DNA of 64,000 bases, from positions 3,038,001 to 3,102,000 of the forward strand of contig CM035307.1 in assembly GCA_002900995.3 (NCBI GenBank), read 5' to 3'. Positions within the stretch are counted from its first letter, which is position 1, and each line of letters begins with the position of its first letter. The DNA is from Ganoderma boninense (taxonomy: Eukaryota; Basidiomycota; Agaricomycetes; Polyporales; Polyporaceae). Shown piece by piece: positions 25,506-36,689 of the stretch. Under the pieces are notes generated by a model. That model was given only the letters and a program-made list of their open reading frames with translations. It ran no database searches and was not told the origin of the DNA. Position numbers and translations under genes: made by a program.

Positions 25506-25866
25506 ATAGTTCCGCTCGCCACGGCGGAGAAAAGCGTTAAAGACAAGTGAGTTCAGAGGCTCCCAAGTATGGTGCGCTCCAGTTTCAGCATTCTCAGGAC
25601 AAAGAGTCAAGTCGGCGACGCGGAGTCACAGCATACGGAAGTCGATAAGGGTGCACAGGTCGACAATAGCATTGGGTCATAGCAGAGCTGTCGCCTGGGA
25701 GCTGTGTTGTAGGCCGCCTTCGGTGCCGCAGTCGTCGTCACCGCCGCCAGGCTGAGGGCGAGAACAGAGCCGTTGCCGTATCCGGGCATACAAGCGCCTG
25801 TCACGCCACCGTGTCCCCAGCTCCGTCGTTCGTCGGGACAACGCTTCCTCGTTCCGGACCATCTCT

Positions 25867-27415
25867 ATGCTCCGTCCTGTTCTTCGTCAGTTGAGGCTTT
25901 CCAGGAGCTTTGCGACCAGCAGGGCTGTTCGAGCGCAGGCGCAACGCCAGACGGCCCATTCTCCGAAGGTTGAAGACGCTCCGATCGTCCAGTTCGTCCG
26001 GAGGAAAATAGAAGAGCGGCAGAAGCTGCAGTCGGAGGTGCGTCACGGCATTTATCGTTCACGGGGGGAATGCTGAGATTGCCTTAGTTATCTGAAGATG
26101 TGCTCTCGGACGATGACATACGACGCGTGCGGAAGATCAAAGAGCTGGAACCTCTTCAGGATGCTTGGACCGAGTGGAAACACACCAAGCAGGTCAGTGT
26201 CTTCGTGGCTCGTTGTCACGTCTGTTTATACCTGACCACAAATTCAACAGTAGTCACTAGAGGAGACTCTACCTCTCTTAAACGATCCGGACCCGACCAT
26301 GCGAAGTATGGCTGAGGAGGAATACACGACACTTTCGGAGACAATCAACCAGATGGTTCAGTCTACATTCCCGACGCTCCTGGTCCCGCCTTCAAAAACT
26401 TCCCATCTCTCCGCAATAATCGAGCTCAGAGCCGGTGTCGGAGGTTCCGAGTCCGCGCTCTTCGCGGCCGACTTAGTCCGGATGTACAGTCGTGCAGCCC
26501 AGTGTTATGGCTGGAACGTGACACTGCTGAACAGCAACGTTCTCGAGTCTGGCGGCATGAAGGACGCCATCATGGAAGTGAAGGGCGAGGGCGTGTATGA
26601 CGCATTGCGGTGGGAGAGCGGTGTGCACAGAGTCCAGAGGGTGCCTGCTACCGAAGCCAATGGGCGCGTACACACGAGTACGGTTGGCGTCATGGTACGT
26701 GATCCGTTTCATGTCGAACAAGCTAGTGTTAAATTCGCGACTGCTTGATAGGTGCTTCCATTGACTGAAGAGGCGGAACCATCGAACAACTCCGATGACA
26801 ACCTCTTCACCATGGATGAGATCAAGCTTGAAGTCATGCGGTCTCGAGGTGCTGGTGGACAGGTGCGTAATATGCTATCAGCTGACAAGCCCTCTGCCGC
26901 AGCTAATTCTCTCTATAGCATGTCAATAAAACCGAATCTGCCGTCCGTATAACCCACCTGCCCACGGGAATCACAGTCTCAATGCAAGATGAGAGAAGCC
27001 AGCATCAAGTGTGTCAACTTCATCACTAGTACCATGGTGTCTTGTTCTAATCGCTGTTTTAGAATAGGCGGCGAGCCTTCCAAGTTCTGCGCGGGCGACT
27101 CATGGATAGAAAGCTGAATCAAGAGATGATAGAGCGCCGGGATATGCGACGCAGCCTAGTGGGCAGTGTGGACCGAAGCGAGAAAATTAGGACATACAAC
27201 TACGCGCAGGTTTGCGCACCTTTCAAACCAGGTTGAATTGGCGTGGCTGATATGCTCGTTTGTCCCCTCAGGATCGGGTCACGGATCACCGACTTGGTAT
27301 GTCTTTGAAGAACCTTACGTCCGTGATGGAAGGGGATGCGTTGCAGGATTTCCTCAAGGCCCTTCAACAGCGTCACCATGATGAGCTGTTGGAGGACGTC
27401 TTGTCCCGACGATGA
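25867..27415 (+). CDS. MRF1: Mitochondrial peptide chain release factor 1 (class I)
   Basis: Terminates mitochondrial translation at UAA/UAG by triggering peptidyl-tRNA hydrolysis. The start at 25867 gives [20 protein letters not shown], a typical mitochondrial presequence. Conserved blocks: [78 protein letters not shown]. The catalytic loop is [20 protein letters not shown], split by an intron directly after GGQ. Then come [40 protein letters not shown], and the end LLEDVLSRR with TGA at 27413-27415. The GGQ motif is present; codon-recognition residues of the PxT type were not checked in detail. At least six introns of about 50-65 nt are present. Its start is divergent from the ankyrin-like gene. 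Confidence 0.95.
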
Positions 27416-27957
27416 TAGGCCAGAGCGTCAGATGTCAGCCGCTGTGCCGTTGTTAGACTTGCGGCATGCTCATACCGGTACCGGGTTCAGTAGCTTAATA
27501 ATCTCCCCTTAATCACTGTACCTTCGTCCCCATGCTCTATGTGGGTCGTATGGTTCATAATACTAGCAGCCCATCTCCGAGAATTGCATAGAATTGTCTC
27601 CTCAGCTGACCGGCACGCTTCACGGAACTTAAGCCGCGCACTGCGCTTGAAGCTTCGAGACCCTTGAGCCGGCGAAGAGAATTAGCGCCCATGATACTTT
27701 GGCGCAAACAAATGAATGAGCGTCTTCCACCCACTTCCACGTTACACAGTCGCAGACCGAGAACCCCATTCAAGGACCTTAACTCTACCCATAGCCATCC
27801 ACGTCAGCGGTATGCGACATGAAGGCACTATTTCCAGTCCAGTCTGACTGACTTGTGCACAGCTTGCCAGTGAATATCATACCCGCCAAGGACAGTTTTC
27901 CACTCGTAGCAGAGGGTGGTTAGCGTACAGCTGCGAGGGTCAGCTCATGCTTCATTT
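27416..27957. other. Intergenic, upstream of the Dicer gene
   Basis: The 542 bases hold the MRF1 3' flank and the Dicer promoter. A 72-codon frame on the minus strand (27555-27773) starts MNGVLGLRLCNVEVGGRRSF. It has no recognisable domain and I do not support it as a gene. Confidence 0.5.
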
Positions 27958-30900
27958 ATGGAAAAAGCTTCAGAAGAAGTGCAAGGGGAGACTATGGCAT
28001 CTGATACAGGCCCAACTGCAAGTAGCGTGGACGTGGTGGCCGAGCCTCCCGCCAAGAAGCGCAAGACAACATCTACACTGCTCCCGGCAACAAATGGGCT
28101 GCCTCGCCCTGTGATCACCTTCAGAAAACATCTTTGCTCAGCTTGAGCAGGGGAACGGTGACTATCCTCACTTTATCAAGGTCTGTTTCGTTGACTTAGT
28201 TGTACCCTCAGTGATTGCAGTAGTCGAGAACCACGAGGGTGCGTCTCCTGACCAAATCAGCCGGATGCAGCGCCTCATGACATCCTGTAGAGAAAATGAA
28301 TCTCCTACACCAGGCGCTGGGACAGAGTATTGTCGCTCAACAGTCAATGTCCGCGAACGGATTGCGGAGCCACCGAGTTGTTCTATTCATCGTCGAGTGA
28401 GCTGGCCTTGTCGCGCCACTGCCCCGCCACAGTTTACTGACGTTACATGCAGCGACAACCAATCTATCGGTCAATATGCCAAAGAGCTTGAAGAACTCGA
28501 CTTTTCCGTGGGTTCATACACTGTCTCCATGCATTCGTCCGGGGTGAACCGGTGGCCAGAAATCATCTACAACGACATCGTCGTCGTGGCCGCGAATGTA
28601 GGTGTTGCTCGCAAATCCGTATTCCGACAAGGACTGAATCCTTTGAAGATGCTCCTCGACTCGCTCTCTGACGGAAGTCTCAAGTTGTCACAGGCGCATT
28701 TACTTGTCGTCAGCGACGCCCAACGGGTGGTGCCCATGGTCACGCCTCACCCAGTGCTTCGCATGATGACCGACTTCTATGGCAAAACACCCGAGACCCC
28801 AAAATTGCTTGCCTTGCTCACCAGTTCGTCCGATCGCTGGGTTTCTCTAGATTTGGCCTGGCTAGAGGTTCCCTGGAGGGCTCGAACCTTTTTCTTGGCA
28901 ACGAAGACTGTGGACTCTTGGGTCGGCCCGATGGAACTCGTCATGGAATTCGATAGTTTTGCTCCCGTGCCTTCCGAGCCTTCCATGTCCGCTATCGTCA
29001 GAAAAGCGGATCCAGAAGGGTTTCTCGTGCGGTCTCACCACTATCGTCGTGCCCGTCGTGTCTTTGCACAGCTGGGTTCCTTTTGCCGCGAATGCGTGGT
29101 GGCGAGATACTCTAGAGAAGCTATTGGCAGCGTCTGCCTCACACGATGGTAAAGCAGCTGTTGTCCTGGCGGGTCTTGATATAGTCAAAGATCATGGAGC
29201 AACGGACAAGTTGCAAATTGTCACCGGGCCTCTCCTGTGTCCAATGTCACCCCCAAGTTCTCCAAGTTGTTGCAAGTGCTACAACCTTTCTCGAGCTACG
29301 GTGACCAGTTTCGTGCCATCTTGTTCGGTATGTCTGGGCTATTATAGATGTCGATGTACGAATTTCTTAACCTACCTCTTCCCCCAGTCCAGGACAGAAT
29401 AGTTGCGCAGGCACTCCCAGGATTGCTGCAAGCCACGGAATCACAGTTCGCGTTTGTTCGCGCCTTTGCGCCGAGCCGTAAAGTGAAGTCAGGAAGCGAT
29501 TCTTTGGTGTGTGCTATCCCTCCCTTTATTTGTTGAAATGTCGACTGACGTTCACTGTAGATGGAGGTCCTCCATGCTTTCTCCGCAGGAACATATAATT
29601 TCCTGGTACTGACGAAGTCAGCTCAGGACATGGATATACTCAAGGCTTCCCTCGTTATCAAGTTAAGCTGTGTGATGTATACTCTGTTAACATACCAATA
29701 CTGATGCCTATATTTCTAGCTTCGATCTGTTCGACGACCAGCTCTTCCATGCGTTACTCTCATCTTCACAGCCGCGGACAGCACTCCCATATTGTCCACA
29801 TGGTTGAGAGGGGTAACAATGAACAACGACGGATCCTCACTCGACTTCAAAATGTCGACAGCGAACTGAGAGCGTGGATGGTTAGCCTTGCGCGTGGCAG
29901 CCACGACGCTCCACCGAAATCCACTCACGTTGGGCTCGATCCTTACCAGTCAGATAGCGAAGGCGAGCCTGAAGATGACCACATCATAGATGCGGTGACA
30001 AGCGTACGGTTGGATAGATCGACCGCCGTGCCTGCGCTGTATCGTTTTGCCGTTCCGATCCACGCCTTGCCAGCCGTCGAAGACGAGAAGGTTTCTCTCT
30101 CTCTCTCAACTGAGGAGCGCGGCGAAGGCGCGTTGGGTTTCCGATACACCGTCTCCTTCCCCAAGTGCACAATGCTGCAAAGCTTTACGGGCGGATTTTG
30201 TTCCACTCCATGGGAGGCACGGCGGGATGCTTGCTACCAAGCTTGCAAGGAGCTTGTCCGAGTTGGCATCATGGACCACCGATGCTTTCCGCAGTCGCCG
30301 CAGCTCCCGCAAGACCAGAATGATTTTATCAACGCGAACGGACAGATCGCCGCGTCTCAGGGCGTCAAGACTGCAAACACATCTGCTACAACGCACGGAT
30401 ACCCGCGCAAATTCCCCGATTTCTGGAAGAACACCCAATCTCGGCCGACAACAACTCTCTACCCAACCGTAGTAGCTCCGGACAACATGGGCGGGGATGT
30501 GCATGCGCCCATCCTGCTACTCGCAAGAACACCCATCCCCCATATACCCGAATTCCCTCTCTTCTTCTCGGGTCTACGATCCACTGTCCGTTTCTTCCAA
30601 GCTGCGCCAATCGAGATGACCGAGGCCAGGCTCCAGGCGCTGCACGGGTACACGATGCGAGTCGCCAGATCGCTCACCAACAAACCTCTAGAATGCCCTC
30701 CCGAGAGCCTTCTCTGCTATTTCGCGCCTCTCGATTCCTCATGGCATTCAAATTTCTCTACCAATTGGCCGCTCCTGTCGGTCGAAGAACATATCCTCTG
30801 GGACGCCGTGCAACTTGCCGCGGACTATTTTGCTATCCGCCTTTTGGACGGCGACGCATCCGTAGACGACAGGGCGAATGATGCCATTGTGTTGGACCGT

Positions 30901-33431
30901 CAAGTCGAATTCACGATGCGCTACTATGTAGTCAAGGTCCGACATGATTTGACGCCGCTCTCGAAAGCCGACGACAGTGCGGTAAGCTACGCATACTGCT
31001 AGCATGGAGCACGAGCTGACATAGAGACACAGCGGGAAGACGGGTATGATAACTTCCTAGAATATTGCAAGGCACGCTGCAAGGAATTCGAAGGGCTCGA
31101 TGACGTGAACCAGCCGATGATCGAAGTCAACGTCGTCCCAGGCATCGTCAACAATTTGCATCCGACTTCTTCGCTGCCGACCCCTCCGGCCAAACTACCT
31201 CTGAAGTGTAATGTTTCCCGACATTTTGTGTGTAGAAGCGGACTGTGCTAATCAATGCCCATTCCAGACCTGATCCCAGAACTGTGCCAAAAATTCACGA
31301 TACCTGCAAGGTGCGTAACCTCCCTAACGATATTCGTTAAATGCAGCTCATGCTCATGGTTCTTCAGCACCTTCCGCACGCTATGGTTCATCCCCTCCAT
31401 CATGACCAAGCTTGAGAGCTATTTGCTTGTCAAGGAACTCAATGCGAGACTATTCGAAAACACCATACTCGAGCAACAGCTCCTGATCGCGCTTTCTACC
31501 CCTGCGGCATATACAGAGGTTAATTACGAACGGCTAGAGTTCCTCGGTGAGCGCAGAGAAGGACGTTATCAGCCATTATATACTGACGGCCAATATGCAT
31601 CTCTTCAGGCGACTCGTTCCTCAAGGTCGTTGCGTCAAACTTCTACTACGCGACCATGCCCGCCAGCGGCGCGGGGGATCTGCACCACGCGCGTAAGTCC
31701 TTGATCGCCAACAGAGTCCTCCCGGAGGGGGCTACGCTCGCCGGAGTCCCGTCGTACATCCAGCACAAACGCTTCGTGGCGAAGCTCTGGCACCCTCCCA
31801 TGGCCACAGCCAACCCTGTCGCCCAGCAGGCCAAGACTGAGGATGTGGATGGGGACGTGGAGATGAAGGTCGACCCGACGGAGAAGAAGGACAAGGGCAA
31901 GCGCAGCAAGAAACAACGGCAGCTCGATGAGCAGAACACCCTGTGGATGGGAGAAAAGGTGCATGTATATGGCTTCATATTGTGGTACGGGTATCTGCTC
32001 ATCACAGGAACGCAAAAGGTCATTGCGGACGTCGTCGAAGCGATTCTCGCAGCGGCCTTCCTGTCTGGCGGACATGAAGTAGCGTTGCAGGCCGCGAGAA
32101 AGCTCCAGCTTCCGATCCCGAACATCGCACAATGGTCGGATTACGCCCGCATGGCAGCGCAGCATGCTGCACAAGCACATCCAGCACCTATGCACGCTAT
32201 CCTGCCACCGACGTCCGTTGAGGCAATCGAGGTCATCTTTGGCTCGAAGTTCAACAGGCCAGAACTCCTGGACAAGCTCTAGTAAGCCGTCGACTATTCT
32301 GTACCGTGACATAGGTCGGGCGCTAACGAATACTTGAGACCCACACCTCTGCCTTCTCTGGTGGGGAAGGCACGAGTTACGACAGACTAGAGTTTATAGG
32401 CGATGCCATCCTCGACTTTCGTGAGTATCCAACGACAAATGCGCTCCCAGTCTTGATTAACGAATCCCTGCAGTTGTGGCCCGCTACATCTGGGAACGCC
32501 ATCCATACCTCTCGCCAGGCGGGCTGACAATGCTAAAGGCAAGTCTCCTCATGAATTTTTCGTTCTGCTCATATACTGACAACATGTGCAGTCCGCCATG
32601 GTGTCCAACGAGACCCTGGCTGCCTTCTGCGTGCACGTTGGGCTGCAGCAGTACATCCACATGGAGTCCAAGGAGCTCACCGCTGCGATCCAGAAGTACA
32701 TGGACTTCCTGGCGGAACTCCGTAAGAAGGAGTACGACTTCGCTGAGAGGGAGACACGGCTCCCAGGTCAATACTGGCTCGACATGCCCATGGAGCCTCC
32801 GAAGGTACGTCATTCAGCAACAACGTCCTCGCGTCTGAGCCCGCAACCGATGACCGCAATACAGTGCCTGTCCGACGTCGTCGAGTCCCTCATCGGGGCT
32901 CTGTACGTCTCCGACAATTTCTTCGAGATGGGGGTCGGTCGGTTCTTCGAGACCGTCTTCAAGCCGTTCCTCGAGGCACACGTCCGGCTGCAGACGCTCT
33001 CGGCGAACCCAAAGATCACGCTCCTCGAGCTTCTGCAGGCGGAGGGGTGCCAGAAATAAACGCAGTCGTCAAACGACCACAAACGCGCCAGAATATGCCC
33101 GTTGAAATGGACGGTGAGTCGCGTTTGCATGAGACGTATGGCGTGCCGGCGGCTAACGGCGGCATCACAGTCGTCATCCACGGACAAGTCATGGCGAGCG
33201 CAACAGATTCGTCGGCTGTGATTGCGACAAGGAAGGTGTCGCTCGCAGCTCTAGACATGCTGACGCACGATCCGGAGCTCCTTGCACGAATGTGCGACTG
33301 CAGGACATCAACGTCAAGTTCTGCCAAGGGACAGGCGAACTAAGGCGCCACACGTGAAGAGCGACACGTCGTTGGAGGATGAGGCGGAGATAGAGGCAGC
33401 CATGGAGGGGCACGGGGAGAGCACAGACTGA
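27958..33431 (+). CDS. Dicer-like ribonuclease III with degenerate helicase domain; several one-base frame breaks
   Basis: Dicers cut long dsRNA into small interfering RNAs. After an N-terminal tail (MEKASEEVQGETMASDT, PPAKKRKTTS) the helicase half is recognisable but decayed. FAQLEQGNGDYPHFIK stands where the Walker A loop should be. RSHRVVLFIV/DDNQSIGQYAKEL fits the VFLVP..LV.QQ block. LLVVSDAQRVVPMV replaces the DECH box, and PKLLALLTSS replaces the TASP motif. Helicase C (AFSAGTYNFLVLTKSAQDMD, FDLFDDQLFHA, IVHMVERGN), a dimerisation domain (YTVSFPKCTMLQSFTGGF) and a PAZ-like region follow. Both RNase III domains keep their catalytic signatures (YERLEFLGDSFLKV; YDRLEFIGDAILDFLVARY; DVVEAILAAAF; DVVESLIGALY). 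A Lys-rich insert (KKDKGKRSKKQRQLDEQN) lies in RNase IIIa. One-base frame breaks occur near 28125, 29071, 29752, 33055 and 33330. The last leads to a tail EDEAEIEAAMEGHGESTD ending at 33431; without it the stop is at 33343. Confidence 0.85.
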
Positions 33432-33638
33432 TGTTCACGCACTCAATGGTATCGGCTTTAGATTTCCGACCGACGTTAGCTTGCTCAGCCGGGTGACGGA
33501 GGGCACGTTGAGGGGCGACTTCAAAACTTCAAGGCGAACAGAGGATGAGGTGAGGCAAGGCCAGCATCTAATTCTAGTGTGGTCTCCATGTACATAGCAG
33601 GTATTAGTCTACAGTAGCCGGATGGCCGATACGGTTTT

Positions 33639-33977
33639 CTATGCCTTGCCCGACTTCTTCCTATAAACGAGTAGCGTCAGAGTCGTCCTCACACACAAGA
33701 CGGGTGCTAGACGTACAGCTGGTAGTAAGATGCAACGAAGGGAATGCTGAAGCCAAAGAGCAGGTATGTTGCGACCTTGGCGCCAAAGAGGCCCTTCTTG
33801 TCGTAGGAGAAGGGGATGTGCTGCACGGACGCCGACACGTCAACAACCTGGGGCAGACCGTTATGAACGCGCGAGACGCACCTTGTACTCGCCGTGCGAC
33901 ATATGGCGTGCGGGGACAGCCCGGGAGCGAACCGCGACCTGGCGGAGGGGAGCAGCAGAGCGGGCAAGGAGGGACAT
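33639..33977 (-). CDS. COX8: Cytochrome c oxidase subunit VIIc (yeast Cox8)
   Basis: A nuclear-encoded, single-helix inner-membrane subunit of respiratory complex IV. The start at 33977 gives MSLLARSAAPLRQVAVRSRA, a mitochondrial presequence, then VPARHMSHGEYK. A 34-nt intron (33848-33881, GTGCGT..CCCCAG) leads to VVDVSASVQHIPFSYDKKGL, FGAKVATYLLFGFSIPFVAS (the membrane helix) and YYQ. A second intron of 56 nt (GTACGT..TTTATAG) joins QL to KKSGKA and TAG at 33639-33641. About 80 residues, the normal size. The intron assignments are firm because they restore the family motif HMSHGEYK...PF.Y..K..FG..FGFSIPF and a sensible C-terminus. It is convergent with the Dicer gene. Confidence 0.95.
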
Positions 33978-34614
33978 GGCGGCGGTGGTGGTCAGCGAGA
34001 GGAAAGCGTGAGAAGCCGGGTGCGTCCTCTCCGCGGATTAAACATGTCCGAGAGCTCCGCGCTTCTCCGCATCGCTGGCCGAAATTTGGCGGTGGATCGG
34101 TGAACCTCCTCCCCGCCCAATCGCATCCCAGAACGTCTCGCACAAATAGGCGCTCGCAACCCCATTGGCCGGCGCTAACCTCGGCCAATCATCCGCTGTG
34201 TGCCTTATCAGGCGCTCCCGCCAAGCCTTCTCAATTAGGCTCGTCCAATCAGGTCCAATCCCGTCTCAAGTCCATCGGCGTCTGCATGCGGAAGTGCTTC
34301 CTGTTGGTCGACTGCAGTAGTACTTATAAGTAAATACTGCCTTGATTCGAGTGTCATGAACGCGTTTCCGCTGTTTCAAACCAAAGTTGGTGTTTATTCC
34401 AAAATATGAGATCACTCCAGTCACTCGGACAGTAGCCTGAAGGGTATTCTAGACAAATATACCGTGATCAGGAAGTTTCTAGTGAGCTACATGGATCTGA
34501 TGAACATGTAAGTGTATGTAGCGGGATTAAATGCAGGGTTATCTCAAAGGGCGTGTCATCAATGATCATTAGGATATCGTAGAAACGGTGGTAAATGTTG
34601 TCCCTCTAACGCAT
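33978..34614. other. Intergenic, COX8 promoter
   Basis: The 637 bases hold the COX8 promoter and the 3' flank of the MFS gene. Three near-repeats of the short motif ATTGGC/CCAAT orientation (around 34163-34253: CCAATCAT, CCAATCAG, CCAATCCC, plus CCCCATTGG) sit 180-280 bases upstream of the COX8 start. They could be CCAAT/HAP-complex sites, which activate respiratory genes in fungi. No gene is supported. Confidence 0.5.
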
Positions 34615-36689
34615 CTAGGCGACAGCGAACTGCGAGTTTGCTCGCAGCCTCGCACCGATTCTATATAGGACAAATCTATCGGATACGCTTAAGTTCTCAT
34701 CCACAAACTCAGTCCACGACAATCACTCACGGTAGAGGGGCCATCACGGTCATGAGCCCAGCAAGGAGGGCCGTCGCACCAACCGTACCCAGTTTGTGGT
34801 ACATCTGGCCGGCGAATAGCGGGAAGCCGGCCGCGAAACTCGACCTTACCGCGCTGTTCGCCGCCATTGCGCTCGCAGCGATAGGTCGGTACGCGGTGAC
34901 GAGGTACGTGAACACGGCTGTGTAGATGTAGATGGTCCCAGAGCCGAACGGTATGGAACCAATAATAGGCCCGATCCAATGGACCTGCTTGTATGTTGTG
35001 AACGCCATGATGAACAATCCTGTACGTTACTCTGTGAGAAATCCTGTGCAACGCGACTGCATAAAGGATAAGACGACTGACCGAGCGGCGCGAGGATGGC
35101 ACCGACTTGACCCCATGAGCAACCGCGTCTCTGGCAGCAGATGGCCGCCATTCTGTCTGGCCGCCTCACGAAAGAGCCTGTTCCAGAACGGTTGGGTGGC
35201 AAGACTGATGAACATCCCCAGCCCAATGCCAAGGAAGGAAAGACCAGTCTCTTGGACACTGAATCCGTGGACGTCCATGAATATGATGGGAAACGCTTGG
35301 AATGCCAAATAAAGGATTCCGAGGAGTAGCGCAGACCAAATATCGAGAGCAAGAGCCATACGGTCCAAAAGCAGGAGCCCTGCGAATAGAGAGTGAGCGG
35401 CAATTTTTATAGCCACGATCCAGAGCACGCACGAAACGGTGTATAGATGCTGTAGAGGATCATGCGAGCCAGATTATGGCTCTGCTGTTCTATGGGTGCT
35501 CGCCACTTCGGGTTGTCCGTTGTCCGCAGTCTGGCACTGATATCAGCGAATGCTTATTGGTAAGCACACGAGGACTGCATGTACCTCTGGGCCTTGCGCT
35601 TGAGGATGACAGGAACGTACGTCTCGGGGACAGTCTGCCATAATCCAATATTAGTACTGGTCCTTTGATGACAACCGGAAGGACTTACTAGGAACAGTAA
35701 ACACGTCTGTACGAATTGCCAGATAAGTAACGTTCGGTAGCACCACCTCCAATCGGCGTTCTATATCTGAGTTAGTGCATGTGTCCTAGACGGGGGTAGA
35801 ACGAGCCCGATACCTGCACAATGAATCTGTTAAACAAGACGGTCAGGACATTTTGACCAGAACCTACATTCACTACAACCTACCCTGCAATCAAGGGTCC
35901 GATGATTGGACCAATGAACGGTGAAATGGTGTACACGGCCATAGGACTACACAAGGTTTCTTAAGCTTCTAGAGAACGCCGAAGACAGTGAACAGCGCAC
36001 GTCGCAACGTTTTGATTATCGAACAAGTCGCTAACACTCCCGCCCGCGACGCTGAGAAATGCGGCTCCGCACAGTCCTGTGATGAATCGGAATACGAGGT
36101 ATGTGGCTGTTAAAAATATGTAACATTTTGTCAATAATAAGACATCTCTGCGCGTACGTACCAATGTTGGGTGGAAACGCAGTCGGCCATGTGAGGGCGA
36201 AGAAGAGGACATATGATGTCCGGTAGATGATGTTCCGCCCGTAGAGCTCGGAGAGCGGCCCAACGAAGAGAGGTCCGAGACCGAGCCCAATAACGTAGAG
36301 GCTCACGCTGAGGATGGCGACCTCATGTGAGGTGTGGAGGTCCTGCACGAGACCTGTCTCCGTGAAATGCGGCCTGAAGTTGCAACGTTGAGATCCGGGG
36401 TCAGTATTTGGTCAGCGCTCCGCAAAATCGGAGATGTCAGGGAGGCCACGCGCACCATGGAAGACGTGCACGTCGCACACAGCGAGGCAGAGCTGATCGT
36501 CAACACTGCAGCCCATTTTCTCCACAGAGGCAGGTTCTTGGGGTCGTCGTCGGGGTCGAGGGTGCAGAGATATGGATCGGCGTCGGCTCTGTCATCCTTG
36601 AGCTCTGACTTGGGCAGGGCGGGCGCTTGACCTGCCTTTTCGGCGTCGGTGGCGTCATGGAGTGTGTTCGTCTCTGATCGTGAAGACAT
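34615..36689 (-). CDS. MFS transporter, DHA1 (drug:H+ / polyamine-type) family
   Basis: A plasma-membrane proton antiporter of the 12-helix DHA1 group (Tpo1/Flr1-like); the substrate is unknown. The start at 36689 gives MSSRSETNTLHDATDAEKAG and a cytosolic tail ending DPDDDPKNLPLWRKWAAVLT. The helices include ISSASLCATCTSSM, then VAILSVSLYVIGLGLGPLFV, GPLSELYGRNIIYRTSYVLF (the family GP..SE..GR motif), FRFITGLCGAAFLSVAGGSV, SPFIGPIIGPLIAGF, DWRWCYR, and TVPETYVPVILKRKAQ in the central loop. Later come SVQETGLSFLGIGLGMFIS and VHWIGPIIGSIPFGSGTIYI. The last intron (GTGAGT..CCGATAG) joins TVMAPLP to FVLYRIGARLRANSQFAVA and TAG at 34615-34617. About ten introns. All hallmark motifs are present. 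Confidence 0.92.

Noticed and set aside
27958..33431. Calling the Dicer locus a pseudogene outright
   Set aside because: All breaks are one-base changes in homopolymers and similar breaks hit genes that should be essential, so error is at least as likely.
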